Source: Microbacterium testaceum StLB037 (lineage in GTDB: Bacteria > Actinomycetota > Actinomycetes > Actinomycetales > Microbacteriaceae). Taken from it: a stretch of 64,000 nt of DNA. The notes beneath the pieces are model-generated. The model was not told the DNA's origin. It saw only the letters and a program-made list of their open reading frames with translations, and did no database searches. Made by a program: the position numbers and the translations under genes. Positions 52,776 through 62,164 of the stretch are shown here, in pieces. The stretch's first letter is position 1. Each line of letters opens with the position of its first letter. Where the stretch lies: NCBI RefSeq assembly GCF_008763945.1, contig NZ_VTQH01000001.1, positions 1,364,110-1,428,109 of the forward strand, given 5' to 3'.

Positions 52776-53873
52776 TTATTGGGCGGGAACTGCGGTGAGA
52801 GCCGTCTGGAGATCAGCGAAGGCTGTGTAGTCGCTGCTGTACCAGTCGGCGAAGAAGGAGTCCGATACAGATCCAGCTGGGAAGACGTTGCAGCCACCCT
52901 CGAGTTCCTCGACGGAACCGGTATCGCACTTCTTGATCTGCTCCTGCGTCACCCAGTCGTAGCCAACGTCGGTGAAGTGATCGCGGGTTTCGCCGTCCAG
53001 AATGGCAACCGCCTGCTGCAGGGCGGCAGCGCCCTGGTACTGGGGGGCCCCCATCGAACCACCCTTCAACCCTTTCGCCGTCATCGTCGGGTCGACGAGG
53101 GCGAGTCGCCAGGAGTTTTCAGCCTCGGAGATGATGGGCACGTACGGTCGGTTAGCAGAGTCGAAAGCTGACGTGAGAGCAATGCCGCCCGTTTGCGCCC
53201 AGACGCCGTCAATGTCGGGGAACGCCGCGAGCAGTCGGCTCATGCACTCTCCGGACGGTCCGGCAGCCCATTGGCCCTCGCACTGGTCGAGTACGTTGAT
53301 GCCACGTTCTTCGAAAACGGCCCGCGCGCCATCGTTGCGGTCGGTGTCGACGGTCGTTCCGGACACTCCCGAAATCATCACTACATTGCCTTCGTCGCCC
53401 ATCAGATCGGCGAGATAACCTGCGCTGGTTGCGGCCATCTCTTTCTGATCGAAGGAGACGTTGTAGGCGCATGGCTCGGTGACCTGAGCGTCGTAGGCCA
53501 CCACGACAATTCCGGCGTCGCAAGCCTGCTTGATAGTCGGGTTCAACGCCGTGGGAGAGATGGGGTACACGATGATCGCGTTGTAGCCCCCAGCGATCAT
53601 CTGCTGGAGCTGTGCAATCTGGGCTTGCGCGTCGGTACCGGCAACGGAGACGTCAAGCGAGGAGACGCGATCCTGCAGTGGCGCGGATTTTGCGGCCGCT
53701 TCGATCAGGTTGCGGGAGGTGGATTGCCAGTCGTTGCCGGAGTAGCTCATGCTGAGCGCGACTCGGTATTTGTCGCCGCTTTCTCCTGAGCCGCCGCCGG
53801 GGGCGCACCCGCTCAACCCGAGCGCAGCGGCCGCCAGGCACGCCATCGTGCCCACGATCACTTTTCTGTTCAT
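52776..53873 (-). CDS. Sugar ABC transporter substrate-binding lipoprotein
   Basis: Protein of 365 residues from the ATG at 53873 with AAGGAG ahead of it. Lipobox LGLSGC (Cys about 23) and a type I (RbsB/YtfQ-like) fold: YRVALSMSYSGNDWQ, MIAGGYNAIIVYPISPTALN, GIVVVAYDAQV, GNVVMISGVSGTTVDTDRN. It delivers a sugar or polyol to the two permeases. Last gene of a four-gene minus-strand operon that starts with the ATPase. Ligand unknown; a deeper match to YtfQ (galactofuranose) or to RbsB would need searching. Confidence 0.9.
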   Translation of the reverse strand: MNRKVIVGTMACLAAAALGLSGCAPGGGSGESGDKYRVALSMSYSGNDWQSTSRNLIEAAAKSAPLQDRVSSLDVSVAGTDAQAQIAQLQQMIAGGYNAIIVYPISPTALNPTIKQACDAGIVVVAYDAQVTEPCAYNVSFDQKEMAATSAGYLADLMGDEGNVVMISGVSGTTVDTDRNDGARAVFEERGINVLDQCEGQWAAGPSGECMSRLLAAFPDIDGVWAQTGGIALTSAFDSANRPYVPIISEAENSWRLALVDPTMTAKGLKGGSMGAPQYQGAAALQQAVAILDGETRDHFTDVGYDWVTQEQIKKCDTGSVEELEGGCNVFPAGSVSDSFFADWYSSDYTAFADLQTALTAVPAQ

Positions 53874-53908
53874 TACTGTGTTTCTCCTTCTTATGCGGGG
53901 TTGGTTCG

Positions 53909-54904
53909 TCATTGAGCGCGCCGACGGAGGACGCCGCCGGCGATGACCGCGAGCAGGATGACTGCGCCGAGCACGATCTGGCGAACAGCCTCTGGGAGCT
54001 GGAAGGTTGTGAGCAGAGAGGTCAGCAAGCTCAAGAGCAGAGCGGCGCCGACTGTGCCGAGAAAGTGGCCGCGGCCCCCGGAGAACGAGGCGCCCCCTAG
54101 AGCGACGACGGCAATCGACGACAGCAGGTAGGGCTCGCCCATGCCGAGGTAGCTTTGCGACGCCAACCCGGAGAGCATTACTCCTGCTACTGCCGCACAC
54201 ACGGCCGAGACGATGTATGTGGACATCTCAAGTCGGCCAGTGTGAACGCCGCCCAGCCGCGCGGCGACCTTGTTCATTCCGACGGCCTGGATTCGTCGGC
54301 CAAGGGTTGTGGTGCGTGCGCCAATCGTGACGAGGATCGTTAGGAGAATCAGTAGCCAGATAGCGGCGGGGAGTCCGAGGACGGGGGCGGTCATGAAGTC
54401 GCGGACGCTAGCGGGCGGCGCACCGGTAACAGACCCACCGGTGTACCCGAGCGTCGCTCCCCCCACGATTGCGCCCATCGCCAGAGTCATGATGACGGGG
54501 TGGATCCCGAAGGCGGTAACACCGACGCCGTTGAAAACGCCGACTATGAGTGCCAGGGCGAGCGCGACACCCAACCCTGGGATGAGGAGGTCCCCGTCGC
54601 CTCTGGTGATGCCAGCGAAAATAATCGCTGAGGCGGTCATCGTGGAGGGCAGGGAGAGATCAATCCCGCCCATGAAGATGACGGCACCCTGCCCGAGTCC
54701 AACGAGCGCGGTGACGCTGGCGAAGACGACAATCGTGGTCAGGCTGCCTTGACTGGTGAGGTTGGGGCGGACGATGAGCGTGAAGACGATGAGGAGTGCC
54801 AACGCGGCATAGACAGCGAGGACGGACTTTCGTACGTCTCCGAGGTCGAGGGGTCCCATTCGCGTGCCACGTCGTTCCGGGGTTCGATCTTTGGCGAGGC
54901 TCAT
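53909..54904 (-). CDS. Sugar ABC transporter permease 1
   Basis: Protein of 331 residues with about 8-10 helices, RbsC/YjfF-like (BPD_transp_2): GGIDLSLPSTMTASAIIFAG near residue 80 and VVALGGASFSGGRGHFLGTV near 265, the loop that contacts the ATPase. Overlaps permease 2 by 4 bases. Two different permease genes in one operon give a heterodimeric channel, as in the YtfT-YjfF and AI-2 systems. Confidence 0.9.
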   Translation of the reverse strand: MSLAKDRTPERRGTRMGPLDLGDVRKSVLAVYAALALLIVFTLIVRPNLTSQGSLTTIVVFASVTALVGLGQGAVIFMGGIDLSLPSTMTASAIIFAGITRGDGDLLIPGLGVALALALIVGVFNGVGVTAFGIHPVIMTLAMGAIVGGATLGYTGGSVTGAPPASVRDFMTAPVLGLPAAIWLLILLTILVTIGARTTTLGRRIQAVGMNKVAARLGGVHTGRLEMSTYIVSAVCAAVAGVMLSGLASQSYLGMGEPYLLSSIAVVALGGASFSGGRGHFLGTVGAALLLSLLTSLLTTFQLPEAVRQIVLGAVILLAVIAGGVLRRRAQ

Positions 54905-55971
54905 GACCGTCCTCCGTTCATCCAGTCCGGTGAGAAGGACGTTGGGGGTGGCGGGGGTGCCAGACGTTGATGCAGCGCTCGTACTCCCGCCTGGAGTGCT
55001 ACCGCGGCGAGCAGGATGAATCCCTTCGCGATCACACCCCAGAAGCTGGCGAGGCCGATGGCGAAGAGCAGGTTGATCGCAACAGTGAGTGTTACGGCAC
55101 CCATGATCGCGCCGACAACAGATCCTCGGCCCCCGCCCATGGAGATTCCCCCGATGACAACCGCGGCGAAAGCGGTGAGAAGGTAGTCCTGAGCGACGGC
55201 TGTGTCGCCCCCCAGCGTCTGCGACGTCAGCGCAGCACCTGCCAGGGCGTAAAGCAGGCCGGAGCCCGCGAAGGCGATCCGTTTGGTTCGCCCGACCCGG
55301 ACGCCGTTCTGAGCCGCGGCATGTGGGTCGCTGCCCACAGCGATGATGTGCGCACCTAGCGAGGACCGACGCAGAACCAGCCACAGAGCGGCGACGACGC
55401 ACATCAGGACAAGCGCCCCGGGTACGACGGCGGTGGTCGTGAGCGTGGCGATCAGACCGAGGCTGTCGGGGTCTACGCTCGCCGGAGCGGGGAGGATCAG
55501 CAGCGCGGTGCCGCTGAGGATAAATCCGGTTCCAAGTGTCACGACAACGGGTTCCAACCCGAAGACGGTGACGAGCAAGCCATTGACGTAGCCTGTGGCG
55601 GCCCCAATGACGAGCACCATCAAAATGATGGCTGCTTGTTGGGCTGGCCCGCCACCCAGCTGAGTCGTCAGAAGAGCGTTGGCGAGGGCAATGCTTCCCG
55701 CTATGGATAGATCAAGGCCTCCGACGAGGACGACAAGGGCCAGCCCCGCGGCGGCCAGTGCCGCTGCGAGGCTCCCGTTCAGGACAAGGCTGGTGAAAAG
55801 CGTCCCCCGCAAGAACGTGGGGCGCACGCTCACGAAGATCACAATCATGATCAACAGCACGGCGGCGGCAACCAGAGTTCCGCTGCTGATCCCTCGCTCG
55901 AGCAGGAGCGACGCTCTGCTGCGTTGCGGGCGCCCAAGCGCGGGCCGCATACCGATGGTGGACATCTTCAT
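54901..55971 (-). CDS. Sugar ABC transporter permease 2
   Basis: Protein of 356 residues, same family as permease 1: LVGGLDLSIAGSIALANALL near 82 and AAVVIGGISMGGGRGSVVGAI near 270. Start is an ATG; its start overlaps the ATPase stop by 4 bases. The two permeases share fold and motifs but are clearly different proteins. The Pro-rich C-terminus (RLAPPPPPTSF) is not part of the channel. Confidence 0.9.
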   Translation of the reverse strand: MKMSTIGMRPALGRPQRSRASLLLERGISSGTLVAAAVLLIMIVIFVSVRPTFLRGTLFTSLVLNGSLAAALAAAGLALVVLVGGLDLSIAGSIALANALLTTQLGGGPAQQAAIILMVLVIGAATGYVNGLLVTVFGLEPVVVTLGTGFILSGTALLILPAPASVDPDSLGLIATLTTTAVVPGALVLMCVVAALWLVLRRSSLGAHIIAVGSDPHAAAQNGVRVGRTKRIAFAGSGLLYALAGAALTSQTLGGDTAVAQDYLLTAFAAVVIGGISMGGGRGSVVGAIMGAVTLTVAINLLFAIGLASFWGVIAKGFILLAAVALQAGVRALHQRLAPPPPPTSFSPDWMNGGRS

Positions 55972-57539
55972 CGCTCCTCAGCGGTCGCTCTGGCGGTGAT
56001 TTCGGGTGCGGGGCTCAGCGCCGAGGCCATCACTGCTTCCTCCGAGACTTCGGATCCGGATACTTCTCCGCTTGCCGATCCCGCGTACATGGAGATGACG
56101 CGGTGGCAAAGGTTCGTCAACTCGGGGATCTCGGTGGAGTACATCAGGATCGCCGTGCCCTCGTCCGCGAGGCGCTGGATGAGTCGGTACAACTCAGATT
56201 TGGTTCCCACGTCCACGCCCCGGGTGGGGTCGAAGAGAAGTAGCAGGCGAGGCCGGCTGGCGATGGCGCGCGCGAAAACTACCTTCTGCTGATTCCCGCC
56301 GCTGAGAGTCGCAGCGTTCAGCTCACGGCGCTCGGGCGCGACTTCCACCGATCTCAACAAGGCGTCGACCTCAGTGGTCTCACGACTGTCGGAAAGTATC
56401 CCCGCCCGGGCGAACCGAGGAAGAGCCGGCAGCGCGACGTTCTTCCGGATAGACATGCCGAGCACCAACCCTTGCGTCTTGCGCTCGGGAGGTACGAACG
56501 CAATTCCGCCGATTCTCCGTCTCGCGTGCGCCTTGACGGATGATGCGGCCAGAGCGGCACGAGGGGATCGGAGGTGTACAGGGCGGCCCTCGAACTCGAT
56601 GGATCCACCACGCGCAGAGCGGTTCCCTGCGATCATCTCGAACAGCGCACGCTGTCCCTGACCCTCGAGGGCCGCGATGCCGACGATCTCACCGGCGCGG
56701 ACTCGAAGGCTGATTCCCCGGCCACCATCGGGAGCGAGGTCCGTAACGGTGAGAACCGGTTCCGTGTCCTCTGGAGCTGGTTTGCGCACCGGGAAGTTCG
56801 ACTCGAGCGAGCGACCGATCATCTGCTCGATGGCAACCCTGCGGGTGAAGTCTGCTCGGTCGACAGTTGAGATATGACGACCATTTCGCTGCACGGTCAT
56901 CACCGCGCAGAACTCCTCGATCTCCTCGAAGTGGTGTGAGATGAAGAGGATCGCTGTACCCGCAGCAGTCAGACGGTCCATCACCCGGGCCAACCACCGA
57001 GTGTCCTCCGGCAGGAGGGAGGATGTCGGCTCATCGAGGATGAGGACTTTCGGGTGTCGGGAGACGACCACCAGAATCTCGATGAGCTGCCGATCACGCA
57101 TGGACAGCGAAGCCACCTCGGATTCCACCGCGATGCCTTCTAGGCCCCACTCATGTGCGATCCGTCGTGCTTCTTCTTCGCCGTGAGAACGGCGCCACCG
57201 CTTGCCGGGGCGGCCAGCAAGCTCCAGGTTCTCGGCGACGGTGAGGTCGGGGACCAGGCTGAGTTCTTGAAAGACTGTCCCGATGCCGGCGGCGCGAGCT
57301 GCGGCTGCCGACTCCAACGTCACCGGTTCGCCATCAAGGAGGAGCTCACCTTCGTCGGGCGATTCCATCCCGCTCAGTATCCGAACGAGCGTGGACTTTC
57401 CCGCACCGTTTTCTCCGATGAGTGCCGTCACACTGCCGCCGGCGAGTCCGAGCTGCGCGCCGTCCAGCGCTGTCGTAGCGCCGTAGGCCTTGCGGAGGTT
57501 CCGTGCCTCGAGCACGGGCAGTGCGCGATCCTTCGACAA
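55968..57539 (-). CDS. RbsA-type double ATP-binding protein
   Basis: Protein of 523 residues from a TTG at 57539 with GGAG 5 bases upstream; a TTG at 57605 would add 22 unconserved residues. Two ATPase halves: the first with Walker A GENGAGKSTLVRIL and MRDRQLIEI in the signature region, the second with the degenerate loop AALEGQGQRALFEM and LSGGNQQKVVFARA, the standard pattern of RbsA/MglA family. It powers the two permeases below it. First gene of the operon; its promoter region faces the SMP-30 gene. Confidence 0.9.
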   Translation of the reverse strand: MSKDRALPVLEARNLRKAYGATTALDGAQLGLAGGSVTALIGENGAGKSTLVRILSGMESPDEGELLLDGEPVTLESAAAARAAGIGTVFQELSLVPDLTVAENLELAGRPGKRWRRSHGEEEARRIAHEWGLEGIAVESEVASLSMRDRQLIEILVVVSRHPKVLILDEPTSSLLPEDTRWLARVMDRLTAAGTAILFISHHFEEIEEFCAVMTVQRNGRHISTVDRADFTRRVAIEQMIGRSLESNFPVRKPAPEDTEPVLTVTDLAPDGGRGISLRVRAGEIVGIAALEGQGQRALFEMIAGNRSARGGSIEFEGRPVHLRSPRAALAASSVKAHARRRIGGIAFVPPERKTQGLVLGMSIRKNVALPALPRFARAGILSDSRETTEVDALLRSVEVAPERRELNAATLSGGNQQKVVFARAIASRPRLLLLFDPTRGVDVGTKSELYRLIQRLADEGTAILMYSTEIPELTNLCHRVISMYAGSASGEVSGSEVSEEAVMASALSPAPEITARATAEER

Positions 57540-57690
57540 GGCGTCTCCATCTTCGTCGGTGAATAAGACGCTCAGAGGTTGACACGACCCATCAGAGATT
57601 GTCAATATTTTGAGTGAAGTTCATATGGCCAAACCACGGCGCGTGTCGACGCCTCGTCTTGGCGAACCCCGGTCCGTTGGCTTCACATGA

Positions 57691-57704
57691 TGAAAAACGC
57701 TTCA
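57691..57704. promoter_or_regulatory. TGAA-N6-TTCA operator-like site 1
   Basis: TGAAAAACGCTTCA lies 49 bases before the SMP-30 start and in the divergent space with the transporter ATPase gene. It matches 63395-63408 at 12 of 14 bases. A second TTCA-N5-TGAA inverted repeat overlaps it (57682-57694). Confidence 0.6.
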
Positions 57705-57752
57705 GTGGCTTATGCTGCTGCGGTCCGAACTGGCCCCAAAGGCGGGAGACCC

Positions 57753-58685
57753 ATGGAAATTCAAATCGTTCTCGATGTGAAGCCTGCGCTGGGCGAGGGC
57801 CCACTGTGGGACGTCGCGCAGCAGCGCTTGTACTTCATCGACAGTCTCGGCAAGCGGGTATTTAGGTGTACCGCCGATGGTGGCGAGTTGCGTGCCTGGA
57901 CCGTTCCGTCCGCGATTGGGTCGATGGCGCTGACCAGAGATGGGGAGGGCGCCGTCGTGGCGCTGGCTGACGGCGTTCACACGCTCGACTTCGCTAGCGG
58001 AGAAGTCACCGCCGTGATCGACCCCGAACCTGGGCTGACAGGTAACCGCCTGAACGACGGCAAGGTGGACCGAGCTGGACGGTTCGTATTTGGGTCCATG
58101 AACATGTCCGAGACCGAGTCCAGCGGTCGCCTGTACAGCCTGGACGCATCGTGGCAGCTACGCGTTTTGGACGAGGGCATCATCTGCTCCAACGGGCCGT
58201 GCTGGTCTCCCGACGACCGGAGCTTCTACTTTGCAGATTCGTGGTCTGGCGAGATCTGGCAGTACGACTACGACGTCGAGACGGGGGACGCGACCAACCG
58301 TCGCCGCTTCGGCGCAGTTCCGGGGACCGGTGTGGGCGCGCACGATGGGTCGACCGTCGACGCGGAGGGCTACCTTTGGAACGCTTTTGTTTACGAAGGT
58401 AAGCTCGCCAGATTCGCCCCCGACGGAACGTTGGACCGCCTCATCGACATGCCCGTGAAGAAGACCACGAGTGTGATGTTCGGGGGAGCTGACCTCGACG
58501 TGCTGTATGTGACTTCGATGGCCGAACCACCGCAGCCGCACTACCCCGGAGACCCGGCGGCACGAGGCAGCCTGTTTGCTATCACCGGCCTCGGTGTCTC
58601 AGGCGTTGCGGAGCCGCGATTCGGCGGGGTTGCCGCCGACTCCCACCTCGCTCGTTTCGTTCAACGTGAGCGCCTAGCCGGATGA
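57753..58685 (+). CDS. SMP-30/gluconolactonase-family lactonase
   Basis: Protein of 310 residues from the ATG at 57753 with GGGAG. A six-bladed beta-propeller with the metal site of the SMP-30 family: PALGEGPLWDV (Glu about 15), GNRLNDGKVD (Asn about 100), SNGPCWSPDD and HDGSTVDAEG (Asp about 203). Hydrolyses sugar lactones formed by a dehydrogenase, so it fits with the zinc dehydrogenase at 62165. Ends at a strong terminator. Confidence 0.9.
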   Translation: MEIQIVLDVKPALGEGPLWDVAQQRLYFIDSLGKRVFRCTADGGELRAWTVPSAIGSMALTRDGEGAVVALADGVHTLDFASGEVTAVIDPEPGLTGNRLNDGKVDRAGRFVFGSMNMSETESSGRLYSLDASWQLRVLDEGIICSNGPCWSPDDRSFYFADSWSGEIWQYDYDVETGDATNRRRFGAVPGTGVGAHDGSTVDAEGYLWNAFVYEGKLARFAPDGTLDRLIDMPVKKTTSVMFGGADLDVLYVTSMAEPPQPHYPGDPAARGSLFAITGLGVSGVAEPRFGGVAADSHLARFVQRERLAG

Positions 58686-58688
58686 CGC

Positions 58689-58724
58689 AGAAGGTGGGCC
58701 GAGCATGCTCGGCCCACCTTCTTT
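58689..58724 (+). terminator. Strong terminator of the lactonase gene
   Basis: AGAAGGTGGGCCGAGC and GCTCGGCCCACCTTCT form a perfect 16-bp stem followed by TTTG. It also lies just past the convergent VOC gene end, so it can serve both directions. Confidence 0.9.
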
Positions 58725-58774
58725 GTCCAGGTCACTCCGCTCGCGTGGATCTCAGCCCCTGCGGGGTTGCAGAC

Positions 58775-59296
58775 CTAGTGCGGCTTGTTCTGGGGTGCGG
58801 CGTGATCTTCGAGGTAGGACTTCAGTTCCAGCAGCCGGGCAGGAGACGGTTGGATGAACTCCAACGTGTTGCCGTCCGGATCGTGGAAATAACAAGCCCA
58901 CCCGCCTTCGTTCGCGCCCTGCGTTATGCGGGTTGGGGGGTTTCGGAAGGTTCCGCCCCCGAGTGAAACCCTGTCGTGCAGCGTGGCTATGTCGTCCACG
59001 AGGAAACCGAGATGAGCGCTGCCGACCTGGTTGACCGGTGACGGCGATCCGTCGATTCCGTGGGCTACATATTGAATCAACTCGATGTCGTGAGTGGACA
59101 GCGCCGGAAGCGTCGTCGGGATTTTCATCTGAGCGACCTCCAGGACCGCCCCAGGAACCCCCACCAGGAGAGGCGTGTATGCGTTCTGCTGTCGTTGTCG
59201 GTGCACAAGGACTAGGCCAAGCACATCTCGGTACCAGGCGATAGATTCCGCGACATCACGGACCACTACACCGTGATGCAAACTACCCAGAATCAA
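58775..59296 (-). CDS. VOC-family (glyoxalase/dioxygenase-like) protein
   Basis: Protein of 173 residues with a TTG start that overlaps the stop of the previous gene (TTGA). LHHGVVVRDVAESIAWYRDV near the start, GSAHLGFLVDDIATLHDRV near 92 and YFHDPDGNTLEFIQP near 137 give the paired beta-alpha-beta modules with metal ligands His and Glu. Enzymes of this type include epimerases, glyoxalases and ring-opening dioxygenases. Last gene of the E1-containing operon, so it probably acts on an intermediate of that pathway. Confidence 0.85.
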   Translation of the reverse strand: MILGSLHHGVVVRDVAESIAWYRDVLGLVLVHRQRQQNAYTPLLVGVPGAVLEVAQMKIPTTLPALSTHDIELIQYVAHGIDGSPSPVNQVGSAHLGFLVDDIATLHDRVSLGGGTFRNPPTRITQGANEGGWACYFHDPDGNTLEFIQPSPARLLELKSYLEDHAAPQNKPH

Positions 59297-60183
59297 GCGT
59301 CCAGCTCCGAAGCATTCGTCAGGGTGTCCCTGATCTTTCTCAACAGGTCGCCAGCCGCGTCGAAATCCGCGGCGCCCGTGCCTGTTGCGGTGAGCGTGGC
59401 GACAGTTCGGATCTGTATGGCATCCTCCCCGCCGGGTAGCGGGCGAATCATCGCGGCACGTCGGACGCGCCCGATATCGATTGTCAGCGCCGCATTCGGA
59501 GAGGGGTTGCCAGCCGAGTCCAAGCCATTTCGTCCGGAGTGCGACAGGCTGAGCGACCCGGCGGAAGAAACCTCGGCGGCCGCGTTTTCCACGACCAGAC
59601 GTACGCGCTCGTCAGCGCGATCCGCCGCCACGTCGAGCAAGACACTCGTCAGATCGATCTCCAACGTCACCCAAGGTGCCCCTGTGGTTGCCGGAGCGTG
59701 TTGCGGAATCGGGCTCGGCGACTCGTCGAGGCGCCGGCTTCGCATGGTCAACTCGGGCAATTCCGGAAGAGAGACCTGACTGATCTCGGCGGCGCGACCT
59801 AGCGGACCACGTCCTGTCGAGCGTGTGCGGATCGGCAACTCGGGGAGGGGCTCGAGCTTCTCCGAATGGGATGCCTGGTTGTGGTGCTCGTCGAGGGTGC
59901 GCGGATCGTTGGGATGCTCTTCGAGTTCCTGAATGTCGATGGACATGAATGGCCTGAGCGGCAAGGTGCCGAGGGCTTGGAGCAGCATCTCGCGGTTGGG
60001 TGCTCGCCAAACACCAACGTTGGCCCAGCGCCCAGGGATGCGCCAGAGAATCTGGAGGAAGCCCTCGGCGGCAAGTTCGAGTGCTCGTTCGCGCTCAGCT
60101 CGCTTGAGCTGATCCACCTCTTCAGATTCCAGATCGCCCGTGTCGACGTCGATGTTGACCAAGAACTCCTGCATGGCGCTCAT
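59293..60183 (-). CDS. Muconolactone-isomerase-like domain fused to a degenerate E2-type acyltransferase domain
   Basis: Protein of 296 residues coupled to the E1 gene by ATGA overlap. Residues 1-93 look like a muconolactone isomerase-like ferredoxin fold (MQEFLVNIDV, ILWRIPGRWANVG, LPLRPFMSID, EEHP). After a Pro/Ser linker, residues about 166-290 align by eye with the C-terminal acyltransferase domain of E2 proteins: GAPWVTLEIDLTSVLL, SLSLSHSGRNGLDS, IDIGRVRRA, then IRTVATLTATGTGAADFDAAG where an E2 has its DHRVVDG. The catalytic His and the lipoyl domain are both missing. It is therefore probably a structural or substrate-handling partner of the neighbouring E1, not an acyltransferase. The E2 match is my inference and needs a profile search. 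Confidence 0.65.
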   Translation of the reverse strand: MSAMQEFLVNIDVDTGDLESEEVDQLKRAERERALELAAEGFLQILWRIPGRWANVGVWRAPNREMLLQALGTLPLRPFMSIDIQELEEHPNDPRTLDEHHNQASHSEKLEPLPELPIRTRSTGRGPLGRAAEISQVSLPELPELTMRSRRLDESPSPIPQHAPATTGAPWVTLEIDLTSVLLDVAADRADERVRLVVENAAAEVSSAGSLSLSHSGRNGLDSAGNPSPNAALTIDIGRVRRAAMIRPLPGGEDAIQIRTVATLTATGTGAADFDAAGDLLRKIRDTLTNASELDA

Positions 60184-62138
60184 CGGGACATGACGCGGTT
60201 CACCGCGGCCACGATGTCTTTCGCGGCAGGAACGACAGCCGCCTGCAGGGCGGGGGCGGAGGGCATCCGTACGTCCGGGGTGCCCACACGGATGATCGGT
60301 GCGGAGAGCTGATCAAAATGGCGATCACTGATGAGCGCGGCAATTTCAGCGCCAAACCCTCCGGTGACGAACGCCTCGTGCGCGATGACGATGCGACCGT
60401 TGGATGTGGCCACGGCACGGGCAATCGCCTCCTCGTCCAGCGGTCGGAACCAGCGGAGATCAAGCACAGTAGCCTCGATACCCGTCTGAGCCAGGGTCTC
60501 GGCGGCCTCCATAGACGCGGACACCATCGAGCCCCACGTGATGATGGAAACGTCGGAACCGGAGCGTCGTTCACGCGCACCGCCGACGATCTCCGTCGGC
60601 CCGGCGAGAGTGACGGTCCCGAGCTCCTGGTACATCGCCCGGTGCTCGATGAGAATCACTGGGTCGGGGTCTTCGACCGCCGCCAACGTCATCGCGTACG
60701 CATCCTGGGGGCTGGTGGGCATGCCTACCTTGATGCCGGGGATATGGCTGAGGATCGCCTCAATGCTTTGCGAGTGCTGCGCGCAGGAGCCCGGGGTCAC
60801 CCCTTGCTGCATACGAATCACGAGAGGGGCGCTTACGGCGGACCGGTTGATGTAGCGCACGTTTGACGCCTGGTTGATGATCTGGTCGAGGGCGACGAAC
60901 ACGAAATCCGCCCACATGATCTCCACGACAGGTCGGAGACCGTTCATCGCGGCGCCGACGGCAGACCCAAGGATGGCACTCTCAGCGATGGGGGTGTCGA
61001 ACACCCGCTGCTCGCCGAACTCTTTCTGCAGGCCGCGCGTGACGCCGAAGATGCCGCCCGCGAAGCCCACGTCTTCTCCATACACGACGACTTCTTCGCG
61101 ACGGCGCAGAGCATCCTTCAACGCCTCGTTGACGGCTCGGAAGTACGCAATTTCCTTACCCTCCGCATGACCGCTTGTGGGGGCGGGGAGGTCTGGCGCA
61201 TACAGGTGCTCGAGGACGTCATCGGGGTCCGGCGCGGAAAGAGACCGAACACGCTCCGAAAGAGCCTTGATCTCGGACGCAACTTCAGCGTCAATCCGCT
61301 CGATCTGCTCGTCCGAGAGATTCTCCAGCTCTCTTAGACGCAAAAGCGGGTCCTGCAAACGCGCGGCTTCTACGTCGGCTTCGGGGCGATAGTGCTGGAT
61401 GTCTTTGTTGTAGTGACCAGAGAGACGAATGGTCTTGAACTCCAGGAGCACGGGACCTTCGCCTGCCCGGCAGGTGCGAGCCGCCTCGGCGACGGCTTCA
61501 GCAACAGCGACGGGGTCCTGTCCGTCGATGACGTGGCTCTCGATGTTGAGCCCCTGCCCTCGCCGCGCAAGATGCTCACCGCGTGTGGTCGTGGCAATCG
61601 GCGTCATCTCAGACCAGCCGTTGTTCTCCAGCGCAAAGATGACCGGAAGGTTTTGAGCGGCAGCGAACACCATCGCCTCCGTGGTGGCCCCTTGGTTCAT
61701 CGCGCCGTCGCCCAGTGAGACCAAAACGACACCGTCTCGACCCTGCGCGCGATCCGCCAGAGCAATGCCGGCGCCGATGGGGAGACCCGCGCCAATGATG
61801 GAGTTCTCGCCCATGAAGCCGACGTCAGGAGCGCTCAGCATGGGTGAGCCTGCACGGCCGCCGTTGGTGCCTTCCGCTCGCTGCGCGATCTCGGCGAGCA
61901 CCGCGAACGGGTCTGCGCCGCTGGCCAGGGCCCAACCATGTCCCCGATACGTCGAAAGTACTTTGTCGCCTGGCTGAAGGACCGACATGGCTCCAACCGG
62001 GATTGCTTCCTGCCCGAGGCAGAGGTGCACCGAACCAACTACATGTCCGTCGCGTCCGAGTTCGAGAACCTCCTCCTCAAACTGGCGGATGAAGGCCATC
62101 CGACGGTAGCTGTCGATGGGGTCATAGGTGTACGGCAT
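60180..62138 (-). CDS. 2-oxoacid dehydrogenase E1 with alpha and beta subunits fused
   Basis: Protein of 652 residues from the ATG at 62138. First half (about 1-325) is an E1 alpha: LSTYRGHGWALASG, thiamine motif SLGDGAMNQGATTEAMVFAA and NN near 180. Second half (about 335-652) is E1 beta: VVVYGEDVGFAGGIFGVTR, DTPIAESAILGSAVGAAMNG, and a C-terminal transketolase-like end. Such fused E1 enzymes decarboxylate a 2-oxoacid or cleave acetoin-like diketones. No proper E2 or E3 is near; the only neighbour is the E2-like fusion at 59293. It belongs to the same operon as the zinc dehydrogenase 26 bases upstream. Substrate unknown. Confidence 0.9.
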   Translation of the reverse strand: MPYTYDPIDSYRRMAFIRQFEEEVLELGRDGHVVGSVHLCLGQEAIPVGAMSVLQPGDKVLSTYRGHGWALASGADPFAVLAEIAQRAEGTNGGRAGSPMLSAPDVGFMGENSIIGAGLPIGAGIALADRAQGRDGVVLVSLGDGAMNQGATTEAMVFAAAQNLPVIFALENNGWSEMTPIATTTRGEHLARRGQGLNIESHVIDGQDPVAVAEAVAEAARTCRAGEGPVLLEFKTIRLSGHYNKDIQHYRPEADVEAARLQDPLLRLRELENLSDEQIERIDAEVASEIKALSERVRSLSAPDPDDVLEHLYAPDLPAPTSGHAEGKEIAYFRAVNEALKDALRRREEVVVYGEDVGFAGGIFGVTRGLQKEFGEQRVFDTPIAESAILGSAVGAAMNGLRPVVEIMWADFVFVALDQIINQASNVRYINRSAVSAPLVIRMQQGVTPGSCAQHSQSIEAILSHIPGIKVGMPTSPQDAYAMTLAAVEDPDPVILIEHRAMYQELGTVTLAGPTEIVGGARERRSGSDVSIITWGSMVSASMEAAETLAQTGIEATVLDLRWFRPLDEEAIARAVATSNGRIVIAHEAFVTGGFGAEIAALISDRHFDQLSAPIIRVGTPDVRMPSAPALQAAVVPAAKDIVAAVNRVMSR

Positions 62139-62164
62139 GTCAATCGTCCAATCCGAGAGGAGCG

